Assembly (NCBI GenBank): GCA_023382535.1
Contig: JAHDWA010000034.1
Span: 1-64,000, forward strand
Origin: Anaerolineae bacterium
GTDB taxonomy: Bacteria; Chloroflexota; Anaerolineae; 4572-78; J111
Reading direction: 5' to 3'
Length of the DNA stretch: 64,000 nucleotides
The notes beneath the pieces were generated by a model that was not told where the DNA came from, did no database searches, and saw only the letters and a program-made list of their open reading frames with translations. This document shows positions 41,524-51,694 of this stretch, piece by piece (position 1 is the stretch's first letter; every line of letters begins with the position of its first letter). The translations under genes and the position numbers were made by a program.

Positions 41524-41882
41524 GCCGGTGCTCCACTCACACAAAACTGACAACAAAAAGCGGCTTCCGCAAGAGGAAAGATGAAGCTTTTAATGCTCAA
41601 ACGGAAGCCACCTTTGACGCTGCCAAGCCATTGAATTTGATGAAATTATCTTTTAATTATACCCCAAAAGACCACTTTGGGCTATTTCTATACATAACGC
41701 CTCGAAAAGTTTGTTTTTCTTTCCAAAGCCACTCGAAACCTGCATATGTTTGTTTATTCTTTACAAATCCCACAATTTTTTAGATTAATCCTTACCAATT
41801 CGTGCAATTTATGGGTGATTTCCGGCTGAGATGAGCGTGCTTTTGGGGGCCAATGAGTTTGGCAGGAGGATTAAATTTGGGC
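41524..41882. other. Gene-free space between gyrA and the MBL-fold gene
   Basis: No gene is visible. It is AT-richer than coding DNA and holds a TATAAT on the minus strand (41656-41661) that could be the gyrA -10, but I see no convincing -35 for it. Confidence 0.5.
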
Positions 41883-41911
41883 TTGATTCTCTCGGCTAAT
41901 TGTGCTACACT
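41883..41911 (+). promoter_or_regulatory. Promoter of the MBL-fold gene
   Basis: TTGATT (41883-41888), 17 bases, TACACT (41906-41911), with TG at the extended -10 position. AGGAGG follows at 41925-41930. Confidence 0.75.
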
Positions 41912-41946
41912 ACGCCCTATTGTCAGGAGGACCATCAAGCATAACC

Positions 41947-42819
41947 ATGATTCAAGAGATTGCCGACCGCGTTTTTGTAGAATTAGATTATGAAGGGGCC
42001 AATGTCGGCTGCGTTTTAACCGACGCGGGAGCCATTGTCATTGACACACCCATTGTTCCCGACGAAGCCCGGCATTGGGCCGATACGGTGTCAAAATTGA
42101 CGGATAAGGTGTTATACGTTTTCAACACCGACCATCACCGGGCGCACATCATGGGCAATCAGTTTTTTGATGCCCCGGTGCTGGCTCACGAAGCCGCCTG
42201 GAAAGAGATGACCAATTACAAGGACACCTTCATCGAGCGCACTAAGAACCTGTTCAAAAAACGGCCTGACATTCAAAAGCAGTTGGACCAGGTTAAAATC
42301 ATCCGTCCGGAAGTGTGCTTTACCGGTAAGCTGGTCATGCAGAAAGGAGGGCGGGAATTACACTTTACTTACCTGGGCGGACATACCCCGGCTACCAGCG
42401 GCCTCTTCCTGCCCAAAGAACGCATCCTCTTTACCGGCGACCTGGTGGTCGTGGACGAACATCCGGCTTTGGGCCAGTGCAACAGCGAGGAGTGGCTGAC
42501 CAAGCTGCGCTGGCTGCGCAAGCAGAAATATGCCCAGATTGTGCCTGGCCACGGGCCCCTGTGCAACGTCGAGGCCAGCGAGCCGGTTTCGGAATATATC
42601 CGGGCCATGCGTTCGCGGGTGCGCAGCCAGTTCAAATCAGGTCGCAGCAAAGCAGAAGCGGCAGTTGTCATCAGCCAGATGCTTGATTTTTTCCCCTACC
42701 GGCAGGGGGAAAAATCCATTATCGAGAAACGCATCCGGGCCGGTGTGAGCCGGGTGTACGATGAGATGAAGGCCATGTACGCTCAGGGGCAAGACAACTC
42801 AAAGCTTCCATCTGACTGA
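41947..42819 (+). CDS. MBL-fold metallo-hydrolase-like protein with altered metal motif
   Basis: A 290-residue metallo-beta-lactamase-fold protein. The usual HxHxDH metal motif is D62-H-H64-R-A66-H67 here (FNTDHHRAHIMGN), so the first His and the Asp are replaced. Later ligands remain: His in YLGGHTPATSG, Asp in LFTGDLVVVD and His in VPGHGPLCN. It may bind one metal only or have a different activity. The start at 41947 is preferred because the promoter covers the earlier TTG at 41902; AGGAGG is 16 bases upstream, rather far. Confidence 0.82.
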   Translation: MIQEIADRVFVELDYEGANVGCVLTDAGAIVIDTPIVPDEARHWADTVSKLTDKVLYVFNTDHHRAHIMGNQFFDAPVLAHEAAWKEMTNYKDTFIERTKNLFKKRPDIQKQLDQVKIIRPEVCFTGKLVMQKGGRELHFTYLGGHTPATSGLFLPKERILFTGDLVVVDEHPALGQCNSEEWLTKLRWLRKQKYAQIVPGHGPLCNVEASEPVSEYIRAMRSRVRSQFKSGRSKAEAAVVISQMLDFFPYRQGEKSIIEKRIRAGVSRVYDEMKAMYAQGQDNSKLPSD

Positions 42820-42842
42820 TGTAGTGCGGAAGTCTACTCGTT

Positions 42843-42871
42843 TTGACAGCGGTTTCAGCTTATGCTATACT
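42843..42871 (+). promoter_or_regulatory. Strong promoter of the tRNA cluster
   Basis: TTGACA (42843-42848), 17 bases, TATACT (42866-42871), with an extended -10 TG. Transcription should begin near 42878, about 27 bases before the first tRNA. Confidence 0.85.
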
Positions 42872-42904
42872 TTTCTGGTTGTGACGCGCTTTCACAGCAA
42901 GTCG

Positions 42905-42978
<74 letters not shown>

Positions 42979-43031
42979 CTCAAAAATTAACAATTAGCCA
43001 TTGACTGTTAATTATTGACAATTCAATCCAG

Positions 43032-43105
43032 CGGGGCGTGGCGCAGTCCGGTAGCGTGCTTGAATGGGGTTCAAGAGGTCGACGGTTCAAATCCGTCCGC
43101 CCCGA
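43032..43105 (+). tRNA. tRNA-Pro (anticodon GGG)
   Basis: A 74-base cloverleaf: acceptor CGGGGCG/CGCCCCG, anticodon stem CTTGA/TCAAG with loop ATGGGGT (anticodon GGG), T-arm GTTCAAAT. CCA is not encoded. The spacer before it holds AATTGACA-type repeat words. Confidence 0.95.
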
Positions 43106-43141
43106 CTCTTTGGTTAACAATTGACCATTGACAAATAGTTT

Positions 43142-43214
43142 GCCCACGTAGCTCAGCCGGTAGAGCAACGCCTTGGTAAGGCGTAGGTCGGCGGTTCAAG
43201 TCCGCCCGTGGGCT
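43142..43214 (+). tRNA. tRNA-Thr (anticodon GGT)
   Basis: A 73-base cloverleaf: acceptor GCCCACG/CGTGGGC, anticodon stem ACGCC/GGCGT with loop TTGGTAA (anticodon GGT), T-arm GTTCAAGT. CCA is not encoded. Confidence 0.96.
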
Positions 43215-43234
43215 TCAACAGAAGCCTAAAGTAA

Positions 43235-43264
43235 AACCAGCCCCCTCGATTGAGGGGGCTGGTT
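43235..43264 (+). terminator. Terminator hairpin after the tRNA cluster
   Basis: AACCAGCCCCCTC pairs perfectly with GAGGGGGCTGGTT across a GATT loop; followed by CTGTTAA, so the T-tract is weak. Confidence 0.8.
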
Positions 43265-43284
43265 CTGTTAACGCGCATTTCCTT

Positions 43285-43325
43285 CAAAAAAATCTTGTTC
43301 CCAAACTGGGTTTGGGAACAAGATT
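43285..43325 (-). terminator. Intrinsic terminator of groESL
   Basis: A perfect 16-bp stem (arms 43291-43306 and 43310-43325, 3-base loop) read on the minus strand is followed by a run of T (plus-strand A run at 43286-43292). It lies 40 bases after the groEL stop. Confidence 0.9.
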
Positions 43326-43365
43326 AAAACTTCAGATCTGGTCTAGACAACTAAGCCAGAGGGAT

Positions 43366-45018
<1,653 letters not shown>

Positions 45019-45051
45019 TTATTTACTCCTTATTGTTATAAGTCCCGGCGC

Positions 45052-45339
45052 TTACTGCACCACTGCCAGAACGTCGGTTTCTTTCAAAATCAGATACTTT
45101 TTACCATCCATTTTAACTTCGGTGCCGGCATACTTGGCATAGAGAACCGTGTCGCCCTGGCTGACATCCATTGTGATGCGCGAGCCATCTTCCTTGCGCG
45201 CGCCGGGGCCGATGGCCAGAACTTTGCCTTGCATGGGCTTCTCTTTAGCCGTTTCGGGCAGAACAATGCCGCTGGCCGTCATTTCTTCTTGCTCGATAGG
45301 TTCGACAATTAACCTATCCCCCAAGGGTTTGAGATTCAT
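45052..45339 (-). CDS. groS: Co-chaperonin GroES (Hsp10)
   Basis: A 95-residue GroES lid protein. It starts [20 protein letters not shown] and contains the mobile loop [23 protein letters not shown] lies close upstream of the ATG. First gene of the heat-shock operon, behind two CIRCE operators. Confidence 0.98.
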   Translation of the reverse strand: MNLKPLGDRLIVEPIEQEEMTASGIVLPETAKEKPMQGKVLAIGPGARKEDGSRITMDVSQGDTVLYAKYAGTEVKMDGKKYLILKETDVLAVVQ

Positions 45340-45373
45340 AAGTTACCTCCTGATGGAAATTTAGATTAAATTT

Positions 45374-45400
45374 TTAGCACTTGGTTAGCCAGAGTGCTAA
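45374..45400. promoter_or_regulatory. CIRCE operator 1 (HrcA site)
   Basis: TTAGCACTT, 9 bases, GAGTGCTAA: one mismatch from the consensus inverted repeat. It lies just downstream of the predicted transcript start, the usual repressing position. Confidence 0.93.
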
Positions 45401-45411
45401 CAACAGGCGAA

Positions 45412-45440
45412 ATAATACCGCAATTGAAGAGGTTTGGCAA
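45412..45440 (-). promoter_or_regulatory. groESL promoter
   Basis: Minus strand TTGCCA (45435-45440), 17 bases, TATTAT (45412-45417). Lies between the two CIRCE operators; transcript start near 45405. Confidence 0.8.
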
Positions 45441-45456
45441 ATTTAGAGGTCAATTT

Positions 45457-45483
45457 TTAGCACTCAGTTAGGAAGAGTGCTAA
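45457..45483. promoter_or_regulatory. CIRCE operator 2 (HrcA site)
   Basis: TTAGCACTC, 9 bases, GAGTGCTAA: a perfect consensus match. It lies upstream of the groESL -35 box. Confidence 0.95.
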
Positions 45484-45544
45484 TAAGAAAGTTACAACCG
45501 TCCTATCTTTCCGCAAGTACACCCTCTTGCGACAGGTTTAGAAA

Positions 45545-45640
45545 CACGAACCTCACGAAAGTGAAAAATGTACGAAAAAGCTTTCTTTAGCAATACTCTT
45601 ATAATTTTCGTGCTTTCGTGACTCAGACTTTTTACCAATC
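45545..45640. repeat. CACGAAAG/CTTTCGTG word hairpin between groES and recQ
   Basis: CACGAACCTCACGAAAG words at 45545-45561 are followed by inverted TTTTCGTGCTTTCGTGA at 45606-45621. The whole space 45340-45778 holds only the groESL control region, this repeat and the recQ promoter. Confidence 0.6.
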
Positions 45641-45664
45641 AAGGAAGTTCACCCACATTCATAA

Positions 45665-45693
45665 TTGAGTCAATACCCAAACAATGCTATAAT
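45665..45693 (+). promoter_or_regulatory. recQ promoter
   Basis: TTGAGT (45665-45670), 17 bases, TATAAT (45688-45693), with TG at the extended -10 position (TGCTATAAT). It lies 85 bases before the recQ start. Confidence 0.8.
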
Positions 45694-45778
45694 TTTGTTA
45701 AGATTTTAACCGAAGGCGGCAAATCTCCCTTTCTACTTTCTGCCTTCAGCCCTTATCCCTTCCAGGAGGTTATTGCCA

Positions 45779-48700
45779 ATGCTCACTCCCCACCAGGCCC
45801 TGCATCAATACTTCGGCTTCGACCAGTTCCGCGAGGGGCAAGAGGCAGCGGTTCAGCGTGTCCTCAACGGTTTACACACCCTGCTGGTTATGCCGACCGG
45901 CTCCGGCAAATCGCTGACCTACCAACTGCCGGCCCTCCTGCTGCCCGGCCTGACCCTGGTCATCTCGCCGCTGATTGCCCTGATGAAAGACCAGGTAGAG
46001 AGTCTGACCGAGGCCGGTTTGCCCGCTACTTACATCAACAGCTCACTGCCGCCGCAGGAGGCCAATCAACGCACGCGGGCCGTCTTAGAGGGGCACGTCA
46101 AGCTGCTTTACGTTGCCCCGGAACGGCTGCGCAGCCGCGATTTCACCCGCGCCCTGGCCCGGGTCAAGGTCAGTTTGCTGGCCGTGGACGAAGCCCACTG
46201 TATTTCCCAATGGGGGCATGATTTCCGGCCCGATTATTTGCAAATCGGCCCGATCTGGCAGGCCATGGGCCAGCCGACTCTACTGGCGACGACCGCCACC
46301 GCCACGCCAACGGTTCAAAAAGATATTGTCAAACTGCTGGGGCTGGCTCAGGCTCAAACCATCGTCACCGGCTTCAACCGGCCCAACCTGACCTTCCGGG
46401 TCAAGTTCACCCCCGACGCCCGGACCAAGCTGCAAACCCTGCCCGCCCTGTTGAGCAAAAGCGCGGGCAGCACCATCATCTACACCGCCACCCGCCGCAA
46501 TGCGGACGAAGTTGCCGACTTCATTCGCAGCGCCGTTGGCATTCCGGCCCGGGCTTATCATGCGGGACTGGACCGCTACCAGCGCGAGCAGGTCCAGAAT
46601 GATTTTATGACCGACCGGCTGAAGGTCGTGGTCGCAACCAATGCTTTTGGCATGGGGGTGGACAAAGCGGACGTGCGGGCGGTCATTCATTACAACCTGC
46701 CGGCCACGGTGGAGGCCTATTACCAGGAAGCCGGCCGGGCCGGGCGCGACGGTCTGCCCGCCGAATGCCTGCTGCTCTTTGCCCCCGAGGACCAGGGGCT
46801 GCAAGAGTGGCTGATCAACAGCGACACTCCCGCCTACGAAGACCTCCACCAGATTTACGGCTTGCTCAGCCGGGCTGCGAATGACGGCGAAGTCTACGCC
46901 GCTCCCCACGAACTGGCCGAGAGCACCGGTCTGCACCCGGTTAAAATCCGGGTGACGTTGAGCGAGTTGGAGCTGGCCGGGGCAATTTTTCACCTGGGCG
47001 ACCAGGGCGGCTATGGTCGCTGGAAGGTCCTTCCCCTGGCCGACCGCGCTCTGGAAGAACGGGCCGAGGCCATCGAGAAGCGGGCCAAGATTCGCCGTCA
47101 CCTGCTGGACCGGATGGTTCAATACGCTCAGTTGACCACCTGCCGCCGCCAGTTTCTCCTGGCCTACTTCGGCGATGCCACCCCGGCCCAGTCGCCCCAC
47201 TGCTGCGACAACCATACGGCAGAACGGGTCGAAGATTTGCCCAAAGCCGTCACCGCCCAGGAGTGGTTCCCGCTGATTGTACTGGAAACCGTGCGCAGTT
47301 TGCAGCAGCGGCCCGTTGGACGCAGCCGCCTGGCCCAACTGCTTAACGGCTCCCGTTCGCAGGACATGCAGCAGTTCGGCTACGACCGCCACAAATTCTA
47401 CGGGAAACTGGGCGGCCTCAGCCAGCGCCAACTGGTCGAATTGATTGACGCCATGATCGAGACCCGTTACCTGCGCCTCAGCGGCGGCGATCTGCCGGTG
47501 CTGACCCTGACCCCGCTGGGCCTCCAGGCCCTGGAAGCTCGCGCTGTGCTGCCCATTCGCCTGGCCAGCCTGACCCGGGAAGCCGACACCGTTGACCGCT
47601 GGCAGGCCAAAAGCGAGCGTTCAGAGACGGTGACCCAGACCTTTGAACTGTTCAAGCGAGGGCTTACTCCGGCCCAAATTGCGGCCGAGCGCAACTTGAC
47701 CGAAATAACAATCTACAGTCACCTGGCCCGTCTTATCGCCGATGACCAAATCGAGCTGCACCAGCTCGTCCCGCCCGAAATTGAAACGCAGGTCCTCCAG
47801 GCTATTCAAACCGTTGGCAGCGCTGCTCGGTTGACCCCCATCAAAAGCGCCTTACCTGACTTTATTACCTTCGACCAGATCAAGTGCGTCATCGCCGCCC
47901 ACCCGGAATTGCCAAAGGAAGGTTTAGTTTCAGAGATTGATAAGGAAGCAGAGCAACCTATCACCCCTGCTGCCACGCCTTCCCCTGATACGACCATCCT
48001 CGAAGCCGTGGCGAAACTCGGCGGCACGCTGGGCCGAACAGGGCTGGCTCAATTCCTCGCCGGCTCGAAGGCCAGTTGGCTGGAAACCTTTGCCCACCAT
48101 CCTGCCTACGGGCAGTTGGCCGCGCTGTCACAACAAGCGGTGCTGGATATTATTGACGCCTTGATCAGCGACGGGCGCTTGGTCACGACAGGTGGAAATC
48201 GGCCCAAAGTGGTTTTGGCGGGACAGGGCGAGGCTGGGGCAAAGGAAGGGAGCGAGGAGGCGAAGAGGCGTGAGGCGGTCAGCGACGCAAAGCGTGACCT
48301 AACCGAAGAAACTGTAGTTCCGGCAACAGTGTCAGCCGAACCTGATGCGGCTCTTTTGGAAGCGTTGCGAACCTGGCGCACGCAGCAGGCCAAAAGCCAG
48401 GGAGTCCCACCCTACATTATCTTTTCTAACAAGGTTTTGGAAGCTATTGCAGCGCAGCATCCCGCCACCTTAGCCGAATTGGGAGACATTTCAGGGGTAG
48501 GACCGGCAAAGTTGGAGCAGTATGGTCCAGCCGTGGTTGCACTCATCGGCAAAACTCCAGATAGCGGTGAAACTCAAACAGTGGTCCGGGAGCGACCGGA
48601 GACTATTGAAGGGGAAAAGAGCTTTCCAAACTCAAATCCACCACAGGACTTTGGAAAGAGTCTTATAAGTGAGCAAACTATAGGCAACACACCAACAAGT

Positions 48701-48988
48701 GAAATCCAAAATCGTAAATCCAAAATCGTAAATCCCCTCGAAGCTATCCTTGCCGTTGTTTCCGACCTCGACGGCCTGTTATCCCCGGCCGGTCTGGCCT
48801 CCCTGCTGGTGGCCGCCCCCGGCGAAGTTGTCCCTTTCAGCGACCACGAACTCTGTGGCCTCTTCCACGGCAGCCTGTCTCTTGAGGCAATTGAGACGCA
48901 CATTCAGGCAGCTATTCAGTCCAAGGGATTAGTCTTGTCTCGGCAGCAGCGGTTGATGCTAGGCGAGCCAGCAGCCAGCAATAAGTAG
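45779..48988 (+). CDS. recQ: RecQ-family ATP-dependent DNA helicase with extra winged-helix modules
   Basis: A 1069-residue 3'-5' helicase, much longer than the 610 residues of E. coli RecQ. Walker A is MPTGSGKSLTYQ near residue 40, DEAH box LLAVDEAHCISQWGHDFRPD near 137, motif VI YYQEAGRAGRDG. A zinc-binding Cys cluster (TTCRRQF, HCCDNH) and an RQC winged helix (about 498-585) follow, then a helix-turn-helix (LTPAQIAAERNLTEITIYSH), a second RQC-like copy (about 740-820), an HRDC domain (about 858-928) and a third weaker copy (about 986-1066). Repeat-derived codons lie near residues 825-841 and 975-986. AGGAGG is 9 bases before the ATG. Confidence 0.93.
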   Translation: MLTPHQALHQYFGFDQFREGQEAAVQRVLNGLHTLLVMPTGSGKSLTYQLPALLLPGLTLVISPLIALMKDQVESLTEAGLPATYINSSLPPQEANQRTRAVLEGHVKLLYVAPERLRSRDFTRALARVKVSLLAVDEAHCISQWGHDFRPDYLQIGPIWQAMGQPTLLATTATATPTVQKDIVKLLGLAQAQTIVTGFNRPNLTFRVKFTPDARTKLQTLPALLSKSAGSTIIYTATRRNADEVADFIRSAVGIPARAYHAGLDRYQREQVQNDFMTDRLKVVVATNAFGMGVDKADVRAVIHYNLPATVEAYYQEAGRAGRDGLPAECLLLFAPEDQGLQEWLINSDTPAYEDLHQIYGLLSRAANDGEVYAAPHELAESTGLHPVKIRVTLSELELAGAIFHLGDQGGYGRWKVLPLADRALEERAEAIEKRAKIRRHLLDRMVQYAQLTTCRRQFLLAYFGDATPAQSPHCCDNHTAERVEDLPKAVTAQEWFPLIVLETVRSLQQRPVGRSRLAQLLNGSRSQDMQQFGYDRHKFYGKLGGLSQRQLVELIDAMIETRYLRLSGGDLPVLTLTPLGLQALEARAVLPIRLASLTREADTVDRWQAKSERSETVTQTFELFKRGLTPAQIAAERNLTEITIYSHLARLIADDQIELHQLVPPEIETQVLQAIQTVGSAARLTPIKSALPDFITFDQIKCVIAAHPELPKEGLVSEIDKEAEQPITPAATPSPDTTILEAVAKLGGTLGRTGLAQFLAGSKASWLETFAHHPAYGQLAALSQQAVLDIIDALISDGRLVTTGGNRPKVVLAGQGEAGAKEGSEEAKRREAVSDAKRDLTEETVVPATVSAEPDAALLEALRTWRTQQAKSQGVPPYIIFSNKVLEAIAAQHPATLAELGDISGVGPAKLEQYGPAVVALIGKTPDSGETQTVVRERPETIEGEKSFPNSNPPQDFGKSLISEQTIGNTPTSEIQNRKSKIVNPLEAILAVVSDLDGLLSPAGLASLLVAAPGEVVPFSDHELCGLFHGSLSLEAIETHIQAAIQSKGLVLSRQQRLMLGEPAASNK
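48702..48735 (+). repeat. AAATCCAAAATCGTAAATC repeat inside recQ
   Basis: Nearly two tandem copies of the intergenic word are read in frame as [11 protein letters not shown] between the HRDC and last winged-helix modules. The 19-base word at 48702-48720 is identical to 20511-20529 and, inverted, to 6067-6085. Confidence 0.85.
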
Positions 48989-48989
48989 T

Positions 48990-49035
48990 CAGAAATCAAC
49001 TTTCCTGTCTACCGTCTACTGTTTACTGTCTAACT
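48990..49035. repeat. CTGTCTACCGTCTACTGTTTACTG words
   Basis: Repeated GTCTACTGT words between the convergent recQ and zinc-ribbon genes; same class as at 25235 and 26395. Confidence 0.6.
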
Positions 49036-49042
49036 TTTACTT

Positions 49043-49375
49043 TCACCCCCCACCGAACAAGCCGGAGCTGCCTTTGATGGTCTCTTTTTCTTCGTAACCA
49101 TCGCGAGGACAGCGCCAGATGACGTGCATGATAAAGGCGTCGCTCTTATCCCGCTCAGCCTCGACTTCTTGCAGCGGCCCATCACATTGAGGACAGCGCC
49201 GGCCAATCAGGGCGCGGGCGGCAAAGATAGCCCCGTAGAGCAGGGCAAAAACGTAGACGAACTGAAAGCTGATGAAAAACGTGAATAAGCCGGCCACGAC
49301 CAACAGCGGCAGCAGCAGTTTGGGGCTGCCCAACCCTTCTCGCAAATCATGCAGAATGTGGCCGGAACGGATCAT
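49043..49375 (-). CDS. Small membrane protein with C-terminal zinc ribbon
   Basis: A 110-residue protein. One or two hydrophobic helices (about residues 18-55: LLLPLLVVAGLFTFFISFQF) are followed by a zinc ribbon with CPQCDGPL and WRCPRDGYEE pairs. Its start overlaps the upstream EthD gene by 29 bases, so the two are coupled. Function unknown. Confidence 0.7.
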   Translation of the reverse strand: MIRSGHILHDLREGLGSPKLLLPLLVVAGLFTFFISFQFVYVFALLYGAIFAARALIGRRCPQCDGPLQEVEAERDKSDAFIMHVIWRCPRDGYEEKETIKGSSGLFGGG

Positions 49376-49706
49376 CTCGCTGCGTCGCTTTCACTTCGGT
49401 TAAAACCTCTTCCGAAATCAAAAATATGGGGTTGGCTACCCCCTTTGTAGACTCCAGCAGATTAGCCTGAAACTCCGCTTCAAAAAATGAGCGACGAAAG
49501 GTCTCCATATCGGGGAAATAGGCTTCGGTCATGTAGCGGTAGGGCGTTTCAGGATTGGGCCAGCCTTCTTGAATGATATAAAAGTCACTTTTAAGCACAC
49601 CGGGCATCGCCATATTTTCGGCCTGATGCTCAGTGGTCCGCCAGCGCACAAAAGCCTCATGATCGGCCCCCGGCAAAAGGTTGTAAATTACAGTAAGCTT
49701 GATCAT
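49347..49706 (-). CDS. EthD-domain protein
   Basis: A 119-residue ferredoxin-like-fold protein of the EthD type: MIKLTVIYNLLPGADHEAF at the N terminus with the conserved His (WRTTEHQAENM) and a C-terminal FRRSFFEAEFQANL helix. EthD proteins are known from ether-degradation loci, but many are uncharacterised. GGAGGGCGAA precedes the ATG. Confidence 0.75.
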   Translation of the reverse strand: MIKLTVIYNLLPGADHEAFVRWRTTEHQAENMAMPGVLKSDFYIIQEGWPNPETPYRYMTEAYFPDMETFRRSFFEAEFQANLLESTKGVANPIFLISEEVLTEVKATQRDDPFRPHSA

Positions 49707-49899
49707 TTCGCCCTCCAGGAAGCAATTTTTGATAGGATTCGGTAACAGAAGGACTATAGATTAAACAATGATGGCTGCAAAACGGCAGGAAGGAGAGTTT
49801 AACCTGCAGGTTGGACCCTTCTGAATGAGGTCTGGCCCATGCTATACTGGTTTTAGACTTAAGCCAAATAGAGCGCCAGAAATTTGTCCAGTATCCCTC

Positions 49900-49927
49900 T
49901 TTACGTTTCGGCAGTAACGAGTATAAT
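49900..49927 (+). promoter_or_regulatory. argS promoter candidate
   Basis: TTTACG (49900-49905), 16 bases, TATAAT (49922-49927), 41 bases before the predicted TTG start. This makes the upstream in-frame TTG at 49884 unlikely to be used. Confidence 0.65.
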
Positions 49928-49967
49928 CTATAGTTTATATTCTATTTACCCCGGCGAGGTTATAACC

Positions 49968-51617
49968 TTGATACGCTATCAGCTCACTGAATTGATCAAA
50001 ACTGCCATTCAAACCGCACAGCAAGCGGGTGATTTGCCCACGTTCGACCTGCCCGAAATCGTAGTCGAGCGGCCTAAAGACCCGACTCACGGCGATTATG
50101 CCACCCCGGTGGCCATGAGTCTGGCCCGCCTGGCCCGCCTGGCTCCCCTCCAGATTGCCGCCAAAATTATCAACCACCTACCCGCCGTGGATTACCTGGG
50201 CGGAGTCGCGGCGGCGCCGCCCGGTTTTATCAACCTCCGCCTGGCCGAAAGCTGGCTGGCGCAGCAGGTCGAAACCATTCTGGCTGAGGGAGACGGCTTT
50301 GGCCGGGTGAACCTGGGCAGGAAAAATGTGCAGGTCGAATTCACCAGCGCCAACCCAACCGGGCCGCTGGTGGTCGGCTCCGGGCGCAACGCTGTCTTGG
50401 GCGACACGTTGGCCAAGGTGCTGACCGCCGCCGGGCATACCGTCCAGCGCGAGTATTACGTCAACGATGTCGGCACGCAGGTGGACAACCTGGGTAAGGC
50501 CATGTTGGCTCGCTATACCCAGGCCCTGGGCCAGGCCGAGCCTGACCCGGAAGAGTACCAGGGCGAGTACCTGGTCGAGATGGGGCGGGCGGCAGCCCAG
50601 GAGTTTGGCGACAAATATCTGCACGTAGACCGGGCTGAGGCATTGGCCTTTATGCGCCGCTACGCGCTCGACCGCATTATTGCCGGTCTGAAAGAAGACA
50701 CGGCTCTGATTGGCATTCATTTTGACAACTGGTTTTCCGAGCAAAGCCTGTACGACGACGGCACGTATGAATTGGCTCTGGACAAGCTCAAGGCCAAAAA
50801 TATGCTCCTGGAACGGGATGGAGCGCTCTGGCTGAAAAGCGAGGACGAGGACGACAAGGAAAATGTAATCGTCCGCTCCGACGGCCGGCCGACCTACTTT
50901 GCCTCGGACATTGCCTATGTCTGGAATAAATTAGCCAAGCGCAGTTTTGAATGGGCCATTTACATTTGGGGAGCCGACCATCACGGTCACGTCAAGCGGG
51001 TAAAGAATGCGGCGAGAGGTTTGGGCCTTGATGCCGATAAGCTGACCATGATCCTGTACCAATTGGTGACAATTACACGCGACGGGGCGCCGGTGCGGCA
51101 GGCTAAACGAACCGGCAATTTTACAACGGTGCGCGAGGTGGTGGAGGAAATCGGCGCTGATGCCTTCCGCTTTATGCTCTTGACCCGTTCCGCCGACAGT
51201 CCCATGGAACTGGACCTGACTCTGGCGACCAAGCAGAGCAACGAAAATCCTGTTTTTTACGTGCAGTACGGCCACGCCCGGATTGCCAGCATTTTTCGCA
51301 AAGCCCAGGAGGAAGGAGCCTCCATGGCGGGGGGCGATGTTTCCCTGCTGATCCATCCCGCGGAAATGACCCTGGTCCGAGAGATGCTGCGCCTGCGCGA
51401 GATCGTCGCCCACGCTGCCGAAAATCTGGCTCCGCACTACCTGACCTACTACGCCCAGGATCTGGCCACCGCTTTCCACGCCTTTTACCGCGACTGCCGC
51501 GTTGTCAGCGAGGACTCCGCCCTGACCGCCGCCCGGCTGAAGCTGGTTAAGGCGGCGCAGATTACCTTAGCCAATACATTGCGGTTAATGGGCATGAGCG
51601 CCCCGGAACGAATGTAA
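49968..51617 (+). CDS. argS: Arginyl-tRNA synthetase
   Basis: A 549-residue class I synthetase that charges tRNA-Arg. The N-terminal Add1 domain, the catalytic core (VEFTSANPTGPL) and the C-terminal helical anticodon-binding domain are all present, and the QREYYVNDVGTQVDNLG and YVQYGHARIASIFRKAQ segments are typical ArgRS. The class I HIGH motif is V135-V-G-S here (LVVGSGRNAVLGD), so both His are missing, and the KMSKS region reads APVRQAKRTGN. The TTG at 49968 has GAGG 8 bases upstream and lies just after a promoter. No second argS is in the window. Confidence 0.93.
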   Translation: MIRYQLTELIKTAIQTAQQAGDLPTFDLPEIVVERPKDPTHGDYATPVAMSLARLARLAPLQIAAKIINHLPAVDYLGGVAAAPPGFINLRLAESWLAQQVETILAEGDGFGRVNLGRKNVQVEFTSANPTGPLVVGSGRNAVLGDTLAKVLTAAGHTVQREYYVNDVGTQVDNLGKAMLARYTQALGQAEPDPEEYQGEYLVEMGRAAAQEFGDKYLHVDRAEALAFMRRYALDRIIAGLKEDTALIGIHFDNWFSEQSLYDDGTYELALDKLKAKNMLLERDGALWLKSEDEDDKENVIVRSDGRPTYFASDIAYVWNKLAKRSFEWAIYIWGADHHGHVKRVKNAARGLGLDADKLTMILYQLVTITRDGAPVRQAKRTGNFTTVREVVEEIGADAFRFMLLTRSADSPMELDLTLATKQSNENPVFYVQYGHARIASIFRKAQEEGASMAGGDVSLLIHPAEMTLVREMLRLREIVAHAAENLAPHYLTYYAQDLATAFHAFYRDCRVVSEDSALTAARLKLVKAAQITLANTLRLMGMSAPERM

Positions 51618-51641
51618 AGACAGCTTTTAATTTTACGTCAT

Positions 51642-51694
51642 AGGAACTCGCAGGAACTTGGATAACTGAGTTCCTGCGAGTTCCTTTTTATTTT
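51642..51694 (+). terminator. Terminator of argS
   Basis: AGGAACTCGCAGGAACT (51642-51658) pairs perfectly over 17 bases with 51669-51685, followed by TTTTTATTTT. The last bases overlap the 3' end of the convergent permease gene. Confidence 0.9.
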
